Below are positions 21,401 through 30,265 of a DNA stretch of 31,522 nucleotides, piece after piece (position 1 is the first letter of the stretch; every line of letters begins with the position of its first letter). The stretch comes from Larix sibirica. Taxonomy: Eukaryota; Streptophyta; Pinopsida; Pinales; Pinaceae. The notes under the pieces were generated by a model. It did not search any database. It had not been told where the DNA came from and saw only the letters and a list, made by a program, of their open reading frames with translations. The translations under genes were made by a program, and so were the position numbers. Where the stretch lies: positions 19,695 to 51,216 of the forward strand of contig NWUY0300006073.1 of assembly GCA_004151065.3 (NCBI GenBank), written 5' to 3'.

Positions 21401-22475
21401 GAAGAATTTTGTGATTAAGAACAACGTGACAACATCATCACAATCAACATAAGCCCAAAGTCTTAGTATACCTTGTCTCTCTCGTGCGCAAGGAACCATC
21501 GTCATCAACAAGACTTCCCATTTGCCCCAATTAGATCATTGGGGCTCGATCGACTGAATTGAGCATGAATTCAAGCTTCCAAATTCCAGATTCTTTGTTG
21601 AGCATGTGGATGAACTAGACCGAAGTTGTAGGCTCGAGCCTGCTCAGCTTCCTTTCGGACCTGGGGCATGTGGATGCGCCGAGGCCCCGTAGATGTCTTT
21701 CTGTTGGTTTTCTTTGAGCGCACCATGGGAGCAGAGAGGACGAAGAAGAGCTAGCAGGATCAGAATGAGGCCCACGAGGACCAGGAACAAACGACATCAA
21801 CACAAAGAGCCAAAGAAATAGACCAAGAGAAGGGTGGTCAGGGTGAAATGCAAAAGGTGGAGGCGAGCCCATCGTAAGAGCCATAAATGAAACTGCTTCC
21901 AATGAGCCGTGGTATGGGTCTCGAGCGAATAAAACATTCCAATTGCTACCATGATAACCGCATAAACCCACTTACATACCTCTTATGCATGCGAGCTGTT
22001 GTCATGACAAGTGTATGGTTGGAGGAGTGACCGCATGTATAGGGTTGAGAGATGCTACCAGGCCAAGTTCATGATGGCACTCGTCGTGGGGAAATTTTAA
22101 AAATAAAAATACAGCAATACACATTACATTTACAAAATCAAATTAATGTGAGAGGAGCATCGAATCACAATCATCTATATGAGCAACAAGAGTGGCAATG
22201 TCCTTGACAGACATTGCCATCGCTATTGCCACGTGTTTTTGCGTTTTAGATTAAATTTAAAAGCATAATAACGATTTGATTTATGAGGGCTTTGAAAAGG
22301 TATTGATTATTAAAGCCACACTCATTTAATTTTATATATTGCCTAGGACNCCTGACGGGCTGAGAGGCCTTTGACGGGCCCTGACAGCCTCAATTTTGAA
22401 CCCTGTTTCCATCGTTAGGATATCATTTATCAAATGTGAGCATTCAAAAAGTACATTTTCTTAATTGAATTGCAG
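21401..22475. other. Unassigned interval with a G+C-richer block and a hairpin
   Basis: From about 21480 to 22000 the G+C content is visibly higher than around it. The minus strand has a 118-codon frame (21971-21615) with a hydrophobic LFLWLFVLMSF stretch and a Ser run, not similar to any family I recognise. A perfect 10-bp inverted repeat TGGCAATGTC/GACATTGCCA lies at 22193-22202 and 22210-22219, with a third ATTGCCAC copy at 22224-22231. A single N is at 22350. Confidence 0.45.
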
Positions 22476-22506
22476 GCGGATTTGACATTGCCTATGCAGT
22501 TGCAAG
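22476..22506 (+). other. 31-bp micro-exon of the AP2-class fragment
   Basis: The 31 bases between an AG acceptor and a GT donor encode all but one base of GGFDIAYAVAR in the phase needed to join exon 2 (the final Arg codon is split AG|G). The phase and splice borders are preserved although the gene is dead. Confidence 0.8.
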
Positions 22507-22985
22507 GTAGTATCTTTATACGATTATGTTTTGTGCTTTTTAAGCGATACAATAAAAGCCAACTTTTACACTTTTCACCACAAAGTACATGATACAGGAT
22601 TAATGTGTATCAAACATTTTCTTCCATTTGTTTGTATCAATAATTTTCTTCCATTTTTTGTAGGGCATGTGACAGAGCAACCATCAAATTCATAGGTGTA
22701 GATGTTGCAAATTTTAACATTGATGTTTATGAAGAGATTTGAAGTAGGTAAGAAAGAATTTCACCTTTGGCTAGGTATTATTTTATGATGGGGTTAATTA
22801 CTTTTTCATTTCATTAATACATTTATTGTGACCCATGGATGACTAAACTCGCTAAAGAATAATTTGGCCATGCCCTTCGTCATCAAAGTATGGGATTTCA
22901 GAGAGGAAGTTCAAAGTTTAAAGGTGCGACCTTGCAAAAATGTGGTATATGGGAAGCTAGAATGGGACAATATCTGGAAAAAAAA
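22476..22985 (+). pseudogene. AP2-class (euAP2/TOE-like) transcription factor fragment, three exons
   Basis: Three exon-like blocks spell the AP2 double-domain core. Exon 1 (22476-22506, 31 bp, between TGCAG and GTAGTA) encodes GGFDIAYAVAR. Exon 2 (22664-22747, between TTTTTGTAG and GTAAGA) encodes ACDRATIKFIGVDVANFNID and VYEE, then loses frame through an apparent 1-bp deletion before the expected DLKQ. Exon 3 (22839-22985) encodes MTKLAKE, a TAA stop (22860-22862), then [20 protein letters not shown] and [20 protein letters not shown]. This is the end of the first AP2 repeat, the inter-repeat linker and the start of the second. The family proteins are nuclear DNA-binding regulators of flower and seed development. 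Introns are retained, so it is not a processed copy. Earlier and later exons are not found. Confidence 0.86.
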
Positions 22986-23192
22986 TCAAATCTCTTCCTT
23001 CATCCAAAAATGTCATTGGTTTTTATTTCCAACTTGTCAATTGGATTTAAAATTATGGGCTAAGATGATTGAACTATGTCAATGATGATTGAGCTGAAAG
23101 GTGCTCTTGTTTTTCAATTTAGTTGAAAGATTAACTTCAGGGTAAATATATAAGACGTGTAAATATATAAGAAAATATGGAGTCATATTCCT

Positions 23193-23598
23193 GGGGAGGC
23201 AAGTGTGGGTGGGGTGATATTTGACCATGGTGGAAATATAGTGAAAAAATTTGCTTGGGGATTAGGAACATGTATTAATAATCAAGAGAAACGTTATGCT
23301 CTGTTCCCAGGACTAAAATTGGCTTTAGAAGAAGAATGTCACCATCTTGTTGTGATTGGGGACTCCATGATTATTTTGTCTCAAAAACAAGAAATCATTA
23401 ATTCATTGCAGCCCCTCTAGTTGGTCGTCTTCATAATCGTATCTTGGGTATCCTCCCATGGTTTCAGTCAATAAAAAATTTCATGTTAAGCGATCCCTTA
23501 ATCATCTAGCAGACAACTTTGCAAATAGAGCTTCCCTTATACCTCAAGGAGGGCTAATATTAAATGGAGGACCAACTCAAAACCATTGGATTCCTTAA
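23193..23598 (+). pseudogene. LINE-C ORF2 C-terminus, RNase H domain
   Basis: Reads SVGGVIFDHGGNIVKKFAWG, LGTCINNQEKRYALFPGLKL and LVVIGDSMIILSQKQEI in one frame. APLVGRLHNRILGILPWFQS follows in a second, then KFHVKRSLNHLADNFANRAS, ending LNGGPTQNHWIP and TAA (23596-23598). The GDS Asp and the final AD Asp are present; the NNQAE Glu block is altered to NNQEK. Two indels break the frame. The first catalytic Asp is upstream of the truncation point. It is of the RNase H type that ends many plant LINEs. Confidence 0.85.
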
Positions 23599-24213
23599 GG
23601 TTCAAAAGATCTCTATGTCATTTAAATGTTTCAATAAGTGGAAGGCCCCTTTATGCCTCCACAACACTTGTTTCTTGGATAGCGCGAATGGGGAGGTGTC
23701 CCTTCCTCACGATGGCGATGCTCGCATTTATGGTGGTAGCAATTGCATTCAGGAGGGTTGGATCCTTGGTTTCGACACTCTTTATTCCTTTGCATGTGGA
23801 GGCCATGTGTTAATGAATTACCTCTCTAATAAGAACTCGTTATTGAAGGTTACCTCTGATGCAGCGTTTTGGGATTTATTATTTGAAATGGTGGTAGGGA
23901 ATGCAGTTTCTTCAAGCTTCTCCTTAGCTCGAGGAGTAAGGTGTTCTACTCCGGTCTCTCTTCCATTTCAGATATTTTTCCCCCGCTCTACTCTTGCATT
24001 AAACTGGGAGGTTTGGGACACTGGATTGGATCTGTATTTGGAAATTTTTGAGTTTGGGTCAAATTGTGTTGGGAATATTATTTGCTTTGACATAAGGGAA
24101 GGTTTTGGGTCACCCTTTTCTGGTTTGGTTATTGTGTTTGTTGAAATAGTAACTCTAAAATGTAAATTATTGGGTTTGCTAGAACAATCAGTTATATAGA
24201 AAACCTTTTAAAT
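23599..24213 (+). other. Interval between LINE-C ORF2 and the downstream ORF
   Basis: One plus frame stays open from 23564 to 24199 (211 codons), but its product is rich in Phe, Leu, Gly, Ser and Cys and looks like translated T/G-rich noncoding sequence. A second frame (23586-23813) is also open. Neither shows a known motif. It may be an untranslated spacer or the eroded N-terminal part of a longer downstream protein. Confidence 0.4.
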
Positions 24214-24870
24214 ATGGACCTTGAGAAGAGGGTTGAGATTCTAGCAAACCAAGTGAATGTTACTACTGCTAGTATAAATGACTTTAAAACTCATCTCAAG
24301 TGGATGAAGGATAGAATGGAAGGCATGTTTGAAGCGGTCCATCAGATGGCTCATATCCTAGTGTTGGATAACCCTCTGGACCAAATAGAGCAGATGTACC
24401 GTGAGCTTAATGGCAATATGGAAACTCATTTTAATAGTTTACACAAAGTTACAAATATGGCAGCTTTAGTATCAAAACATGAAGACCAGATTGGTGGGTG
24501 TTTTTCCAAAATAGATGAGAACTGTGTGGCTCGCAATGGTGATGGAATTTTTGTTCTCCATTTAGTAAAAGAGGGTTCTAAAAAGGATGGATTAAATTAT
24601 GGAAAACGCAGTGATGAAGAAAATATTTTTGTAAATATAAATGCAACGGAACAGAAAGGTGAATCTGAGGGTAATTCTGATGATGGTTCAGAAAAGGAAG
24701 AAGAGACTGACACGGAGAATGGATCTACAAGGCATATGGAGGTCGAGTCATATGATGCAGAGGTAGATATGGATGAGGAAGCTACAGGAAATGAAGACGA
24801 GATTTTGGACAGTGGTGAAGATGAAGATGACTTATTTGAGCAGAGAACAACCAATGATTCTAGCAGTTAG
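24214..24870 (+). CDS. Unrecognised open frame downstream of LINE-C ORF2 (coiled-coil plus acidic tail)
   Basis: 218 codons, ATG at 24214 to TAG at 24868-24870, intact although the adjoining RNase H is frameshifted. The N-terminal half (about residues 1-110) is rich in charged and heptad-like residues (MDLEKRVEILANQVN, MKDRMEGMFEAVHQM), suggesting a coiled coil. From about residue 130 it becomes strongly acidic, with EKEEETDTENG, EVDMDEEATGNEDE and EDEDDLFEQ. No zinc knuckle, signal peptide or membrane segment. It lies about 0.6 kb after the ORF2 stop and before the tandem 3' repeats, inside the target duplication, so it moved with the LINE. It could be a LINE accessory ORF, a transduced host segment or part of an unrelated gag. 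I do not recognise it, and expression is unknown. Confidence 0.55.
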   Translation: MDLEKRVEILANQVNVTTASINDFKTHLKWMKDRMEGMFEAVHQMAHILVLDNPLDQIEQMYRELNGNMETHFNSLHKVTNMAALVSKHEDQIGGCFSKIDENCVARNGDGIFVLHLVKEGSKKDGLNYGKRSDEENIFVNINATEQKGESEGNSDDGSEKEEETDTENGSTRHMEVESYDAEVDMDEEATGNEDEILDSGEDEDDLFEQRTTNDSSS

Positions 24871-24924
24871 TTTGTTCATCATATGCTCTTTTTTTGTGTT
24901 TTGCTACTTGGACAGTATGTGAAA

Positions 24925-25250
24925 ATCTACAGTTGTCTATGGTATTTAGAATTTTGGGAGGCTTATAGCTCCATTTGGAATACTGTATATGTCAATTTTT
25001 ATTTACAGACTGTTTATACTACATTGTTGAACTCTATTAGTATCTTTTTGTAATACTTCGTTGAATTCTTTTAGCCTTTTTCAATACATCTACAGTTGTC
25101 TAGGGTATTAAGAATTTTGGGAGGCTTATAGCTCCATTTGGAATACTGTATATGTCAATTTTTATTTGCAGACTGTTTATACTACACTGTTGAACTCTAT
25201 TAGTATCTTTTTGTAATACTTCGTTGAATTCTTTCAGCCTTTTTCAATAC
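24925..25250 (+). repeat. 163-bp tandem duplication in the LINE-C 3' UTR
   Basis: Units 24925-25087 and 25088-25250 have the same length and differ at only a handful of positions (for example CTATGG/CTAGGG and TTTACAGA/TTTGCAGA). They end just before the poly-A tail. Their similarity is much higher than expected from the decay of the coding part, so the duplication is young relative to the ORF2 damage or was made during insertion. Confidence 0.93.
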
Positions 25251-25293
25251 AAATATAATTGTTTATGTTAAAAAAAAATGGAGTCATGTTGCT

Positions 25294-25936
25294 ATTTATT
25301 GATTTTGTAGTTTAAGAAAAACATGTGTATGAACATAGTAGATGGTTGATTTGTCAACAAAATAAATATAGTTTTATATTAATAGTATTTTATAACATGA
25401 TTACATTGAAAATTGAAACATTTGTAAAATAAATAATCTCATAAATCATATAAATTTTTCAAACATTATATTATTTTTATATAATAAGTTTATTTTATGC
25501 TTGCAATTTAGTATCTATATTGAGTTGTGTTTAAAAGTGTGTATGTGGTAGAAAAATAGAGATTTACTATTTCATCACAAATTTGTGTTTTGAGAGGATG
25601 TTATGCTATTCTATTCAAATTCATCAATAATAATGTATTTTATAGACCTTGCTGCATACTTTTAAAGCTCTAATGATATTAGTTGTTTGACCATATAATT
25701 AATTTTGAAATGCAGTAATAACTTTTCAAAAAAAAATAATGAATAAAATAAGAGATGTCCAAATATATTATATAAATATAAAATGGAGAATAGAAAATAT
25801 AATTTGTAGTAAAATGTGACAACGCGTATTTTGCATATTATGTATGGGGCATTATTGTAATTTGTAATCATATGTTTTTAAGCGTTATAAATATATTGCA
25901 TCCATTTTAGTTAGTCTTTTTCTAGAGAAAAAAAAC
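25294..25936. other. AT-rich interval with an LTR-like promoter block
   Basis: No gene. About 25800-25935 looks like plant LTR U3 sequence: a GGGGCATTATTGTAATTTG segment followed by TATAAATATA (25886-25895). No matching second LTR is seen. The rest is low-complexity A/T sequence. Confidence 0.4.
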
Positions 25937-25938
25937 CG

Positions 25939-25972
25939 GTACTTTTGTTATTTCTTTGAAATCAAAAAGTAC
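25939..25972. repeat. Hairpin at the LINE-B 3' end
   Basis: GTACTTTT (25939-25946) pairs with AAAAGTAC (25965-25972), and inside them ATTTC pairs with GAAAT around a TTT loop. In the minus-strand RNA this stem-loop would lie at or just before the 3' end of LINE-B, where several LINE families carry a structure recognised by their RT; that role is inferred here. Confidence 0.55.
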
Positions 25973-26217
25973 ATAGCAAACATGGTCCATTCAAGATGTA
26001 CACATGTAAAGACATCCAAAAAACTAAACATGACTGTTTTTACCGATACATATACAGAATCTTAAAACTATTGGCGTCATAGTATAATTTTCTTACAACA
26101 GACTTATACAAAAACTGACATTACAAACCTCAAAGCATTGTAATGGTCTAATAACATTCTGAAAAAAAAGGAACAACAAGAACCAGAAGTAACGAGTTGA
26201 TCATCCACCCATTCTTC

Positions 26218-26700
26218 CTAGAAGAGGGAACCAGAATCTCCATCGATAGTTATCTTTGATAAAGCATCTGCCACAACATTGTTTTCTCTATAGGTGTGTT
26301 CAATAGAGAGATACTGAAACATGTTCAATAAGTCAGAAGTTCTAAGGCACCAGTGATGTAGAGAGACATCCTTTAGTTTGGCAAGATTATTGGCCCATTT
26401 TATGACAACTGATGAGTCACAATAGATCCGAAGAGAGTCCAAACCACAAAGTAGACCCGCTTTTAGAATACCCCAAAGGCCCAAGAGTTCTGCCTTTGTA
26501 TTTGTACCCATGCCACCAGACAATCGAAACTTGAGAGTGAGAGTCGAACCACACCTAATAATAAATCCTGCTCCACATTTATATGTTGAAGATGCACCAT
26601 CAAAAAAACCAACAACTTTATCACAATCTTCGTGGATGAAATTACACAGTCTATTGAAATTTCGTTTATCAATAACATCTTTTGCATATAAGTTGAACAT
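26218..26700 (-). pseudogene. LINE-B ORF2, RNase H domain (intact segment)
   Basis: A 160-codon open segment ending ORF2. It reads KVVGFFDGASSTYKCGAGFI (first Asp), GMGTNTKAELLGLWGILKAG (Glu), LRIYCDSSVVIKWANNL (Asp) and HTYRENNVVADALSKI (last Asp). All four catalytic acids expected for this RNase H type are present, so this domain is better preserved than in LINE-A or LINE-C. In the element it removes the RNA strand during reverse transcription. It is translated as part of ORF2, which is broken upstream. Confidence 0.93.
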
Positions 26701-26721
26701 ATTCTAGAAAGAGAATAAGGT

Positions 26722-27438
26722 CTATTGCGGAGATGGAGTGCTATCTTGGAAGATAGCCAGATTCCGAGATTTCCATAATGACCACGCCAAAATACCTGGC
26801 ACAATGGTATACTTTATGTGCTTCTCTTTCCAAACCAGGTAAGCGGATTCAAAATCCAAGTCAGGCCAATCATCCTTTATATTAAGCTTCAGACATATCC
26901 TTTTCCAAACTCCCAAAGAAAAATCACAATGAAAAAATGGGTGATTACAAGAATCCACACCATTTCTGCACAAATAACACATGTTAGGACCTTGTTTACC
27001 ACACTGAAGCAAAATCTCCCATGTCATAATTTTGTTATTGAATAATAACCAGAGAAAGCATTTTATTTTAAGTGGAATCTTCCACTTCCATAAAACTAAG
27101 AACCATAACTTCCTTTGTCCACCTGTATGATATTCCACAATCGCTTGATAAACCGAACTGGCAGTATCAATATTTTTAGCCCAAGCCAAAGTGTCTTTTT
27201 CCTTGGTAATACGAATCCCAGCAAGATTAAGATTCTGAATGTAGCAATTCCATTCCTCTTTCCATCTTCCAGCAAGTCCAAGATCTGCCGGAGTCAGCCA
27301 ATATGAAATATCTGGAACCAAATTTTTTAACCTCTTAAATTGATTCAAAGTGAACAGTCCATATTCAGAGAATAAATTACACAAATCCTGTGATAATTTG
27401 CAGTTACTATTGACACCCATAATAGGATCAACTCCCAC
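26722..27438 (-). pseudogene. LINE-B ORF2, zinc-binding RT-associated (zf-RVT) region
   Basis: A 238-codon open segment. It contains DISYWLTPADLGLAGRWKEE early, WKIPLKIKCFLWLLFNNKIM in the middle, and the CYLCRNGVDSCNHPFFHC zinc-binding pattern followed by a GVWKRI segment. It ends LAWSLWKSRNLAIFQ. This is the zf-RVT domain and its helical tail. It is joined to the RNase H segment by a frame break at about 26710. Confidence 0.9.
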
Positions 27439-27500
27439 AATAACTTATGTTCCCCCGCCTACCTTCCATGCCAACTGAGAGCTAATCTAGGGGAATATTT

Positions 27501-28960
27501 TTAAAAGCCTTTCCAAATAAAAGAGGCGTTACAAATTGCAACAGGAGGATTCCTTATCCATCTAGAAATATCCACTTTAATGTATTTCACATGAAGAACC
27601 TTGGACCAAATATTATTCCCCAACAATCCACGCCACATGCTCTTCATAGACAGAGCAGTATTAAACCAAAATATATTTTTAATGTTCCACCCCCCAAACT
27701 TTTTTGGCAAAGACAATGAATACCAACTTGTCAAATGATAATGTCCCCCATCCATGTTACCTGACCAAAGAAATTGAAACATTAAGCTATTCAATTTTTG
27801 CAATACAACTTGAGGAATTTTGTCCAAAAGGGCCCAATAAACCGGAATATTGTTGAACACCGATTTGAGCAGAATGAGACGCCCCCCCAAAGAAAGGTAT
27901 TTCATCATCCATAAGTTTATCCTCTTCTCTAATTTGCCAATTAACCATCTCCAGTCATGTATTCTGTAACAATTTGGTTTAATGGAATAACCTAAATACT
28001 TGATTCCATCATCTAGATCAGATGATTTGTATGGAAGGAAATTCAATACCTCATTTAAAATGGGATTATCCTTCAAATTGCTAATAAAAACAGACTTGTT
28101 TTGGTTGCTTTGCATACTCGTTTCCGTGCAGAAGTGTGACAAAATATTTTATAAAACCCTCCATTCCTCCACACTGCCTGAACCAAACATAATGACATCG
28201 TCCATGAAGAGCAAGTGTTATAGAGATAATTTCTTTGCAATTTTCACTCCCTTAACAGAATTTTCATTTCTAGCTTTCCCAATCAACAGACTAAGCCCTT
28301 CGATCACCAACGAAAACAAGAGAGGGGACAATGGGCACCCTTGACGAAGTCCTCTGTAACTTTTGAAGAAAGGGGTAGGATTACCATTAATAAGAACAAA
28401 GTAGTTTGTTGTCTTCACACATGCCATGATCCAATTTACAACATTGTTTGGAAGCCCAATCTGATGAAGAACCAACTTGAGAAAATACCAATTTACCTGA
28501 TCATATGCTTTAACAAGATATATCTTCAGTATTAAGAAGTTTTGTTTCTTTTATTTGACAGAATGTAGAACCTCTTGGGTTATTCCAACAACATCCAATA
28601 TCTAGCTCTCTTCAAGAAAGCCAAACTACTCAATAGACATCCACCTGGAAAAATATGGCTTAATCCTATTTGCAATAATCTTCGATATCAACTTATACAC
28701 CAGGTTACATAGAGCAATAGGCCTAAATTCATCATATGAATTTGGCTTGTTGTTTTTAGGAATAAGAGTTAAGAAAGTCAAATTTAATCCACCAACAATC
28801 CAACCTTCTGTACGAGTAAAATTCACCATATCAATTACGTCAGAACTCATAATGTCCCAGAAGGTAATAAATAGTTCTACCGACCAGCCATCCGTACCTT
28901 GTCTTTCTTAAAAGATTTTAACACAGACTCAATTTCCTCCAAAGTAACCGGTCTGCCAAC
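27501..28960 (-). pseudogene. LINE-B ORF2, reverse transcriptase and post-RT region
   Basis: Assembled from several minus-strand frames. 28960-28860 gives the PVTLEEIESVLKSFKKDK linker end. 28850-28626 gives LNLTFLTLIPKNNKPNSYDE and FRPIALCNLVYKLISKIIAN. 28475-28218 gives SYRGLRQGCPLSPLLFSLVI. The catalytic box is FMDD (28208-28197), preceded by an in-frame TAG and followed by another stop near 28155. 28142-27501 gives the thumb and post-RT part (DDGIKYLGYSIK, GGRLILLKSVFNNIPVYW, FGGWNIKNIFWFNTALSMKS). The 28626-28475 piece carrying the first catalytic Asp is frameshifted. Inactive. Confidence 0.92.
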
Positions 28961-28963
28961 ATG

Positions 28964-29530
28964 TTAACCATCTTTCATAGAAAAAAAGGAAGGATAACAC
29001 TTCAGAACATTTAACTGAGCAACAATGTTGGACAACTTTGGGTCATTTAAATGTTCTTTAAAGTGATTGAGGGCAACATTCTCAATCTTCTTAGGATCTG
29101 TAACTTCATTACCCTGATTATCATTGATGGCCCAGATTGAATTCACATTTCTCCAATGAGAGGCATAATTGTGAAAAAAACGGGTATTGTTGTTGCCCGG
29201 CTCAACCGATATAGGGCGACTTTTAAGCCTCCAAGAACTCTCCTCAGACTTCAGGATATCATTGAGTCTTGCCTGTAACTTTTGTAAATCCAAACTATCT
29301 TCTTCTAAGAGAATACCATTTGAATTAAGCACATGAAGTTGCTTAATTTGACCTCTGATTAACATCAGATCAGATCGGTCCCTTGCTTTCTTCAACTTTT
29401 CCCATACTTTTATTTTCTCTTTTAAACATTTTAGTTTAAAAATCAAGGAATCCACCGGATTAAGACAAGTGAGAACCTCAACCAATGACCAATAATTCCT
29501 GACCATATTACAATACTCAATATCATTCAA
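28964..29530 (-). pseudogene. LINE-B ORF2, endonuclease-to-RT linker
   Basis: A 188-codon open segment with the charged helical character of LINE linkers. It includes CLKEKIKVWEKLKKARDRSD, LQARLNDILKSEESSWRLKS and the NTRFFHNYASHWRNVNSIWA motif that precedes the RT in plant LINEs. It continues into the RT at about 28960 after a frame break. Confidence 0.85.
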
Positions 29531-29656
29531 CCAGGTGTTACTGAATCTGAAAGGATTTAAAACCTTGTTTTGTAAGTGTAAAATGATAGCTTGATGATCC
29601 GAAATGTTTGAGTATTCAACCTAGATTCTAAATCTGACGACTTTGACAACCAACTC

Positions 29657-30263
29657 TTATGCTAAGAGAAACCGATCCAATCTTTTGCTCACACATCCTG
29701 CCCCAGAACGTTTATTAGTCCAGGTATAACCCAATTTTCTAGGTAAAACATCGATCAAGTGAGCTCTCTGAAAGTGACTTTTAAAAAAGTCTGCCATATC
29801 ATCAACTAGCACCAAGGTGCCCCAGACTTCAACCGTCGACAAATTTAAATTAAGATCACCTGCCACAATCAAATTTGAGGAGTTTAGCAAACCAAAAGTT
29901 TCCAGATTCATCCAGAAAGGCTCCCTATCTCTGTAAGGGGCATAAATGTTGAGAATTGTCAGGTTAATGTTGCTAGAGAGAAAACCCCCTTTCATGAGCA
30001 GCCCCCAGCGTTTTGAAGGTCTAGAAATACATGGTCAGGGGGTTCCAACCAGACAATAAACCACCTGAAAGTCCACAAGAATCCATGACACTGAAATATC
30101 ATCCCGGCTAATTCCTAGAGAAAAATTCAATCGCCTGAGATGTCGAACACATAGTTTCTTGAATTAAAAAACAATCTAAGCTAGTAGATTTTAAGAAATT
30201 GATAAGGGTCCTAGCCTTAGAAACCCCACCAATAACCCAGATGTTAAAGGAGAGAATTGACAT
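29657..30263 (-). pseudogene. LINE-B ORF2, AP-type endonuclease domain and ORF2 start
   Basis: ORF2 starts with ATG at 30263-30261, MSILSFNIWVIGGVSKARTL, and soon LDCFLIQETM, containing the active-site Glu. Stops at about 30120-30105 interrupt the frame. The open part 29995-29657 gives LTILNIYAPYRDREPFW, LIVAGDLNLNL (Asp/Asn), YTWTNKRSGAG and KRLDRFLL. Order and spacing match the plant LINE endonuclease that nicks the target. The start overlaps the ORF1 stop (TAATG). Confidence 0.9.
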
Positions 30264-30265
30264 TA
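30261..30265 (-). promoter_or_regulatory. TAATG stop-start overlap between LINE-B ORF1 and ORF2
   Basis: On the minus strand TAA (30265-30263) ends the 263-codon ORF1 block (ANVSPLRVP-stop), and ATG (30263-30261) begins the endonuclease. The ORF1 frame is open here, so the overlap is directly visible. Confidence 0.85.

Larger units (their letters stand above)
23193..25277 (+). mobile_element. LINE-C: 5'-truncated non-LTR retrotransposon with target duplication
   Basis: A plus-strand insertion starting inside an RNase H domain and ending in a poly-A run (about 25270-25278). It is flanked by ATGGAGTCATATTCCT (23177-23192) and ATGGAGTCATGTTGCT (25278-25293), matching at 14 of 16 positions. This is classic LINE insertion with 5' truncation. 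Contents in order: the end of ORF2 (23193-23598), a 0.6-kb interval, a 218-codon open frame (24214-24870), two 163-bp tandem copies and the tail. It lies about 200 bases right of the AP2 fragment and has the opposite orientation to the other LINEs. Confidence 0.88.

Noticed and set aside
21615-21971. Secreted-peptide gene on the minus strand
   Set aside because: The hydrophobic stretch is internal rather than N-terminal, no conserved peptide motif is seen, and there is no supporting context; left as an unassigned frame.
23564-24199. 211-codon plus-strand frame after LINE-C ORF2
   Set aside because: Residue composition looks like translated T/G-rich spacer, it overlaps the ORF2 end in another frame, and no motif is seen; kept only as an interval note.
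24597-24854. Ser-rich minus-strand frame opposite the acidic tail
   Set aside because: It is the antisense shadow of Glu/Asp codons.
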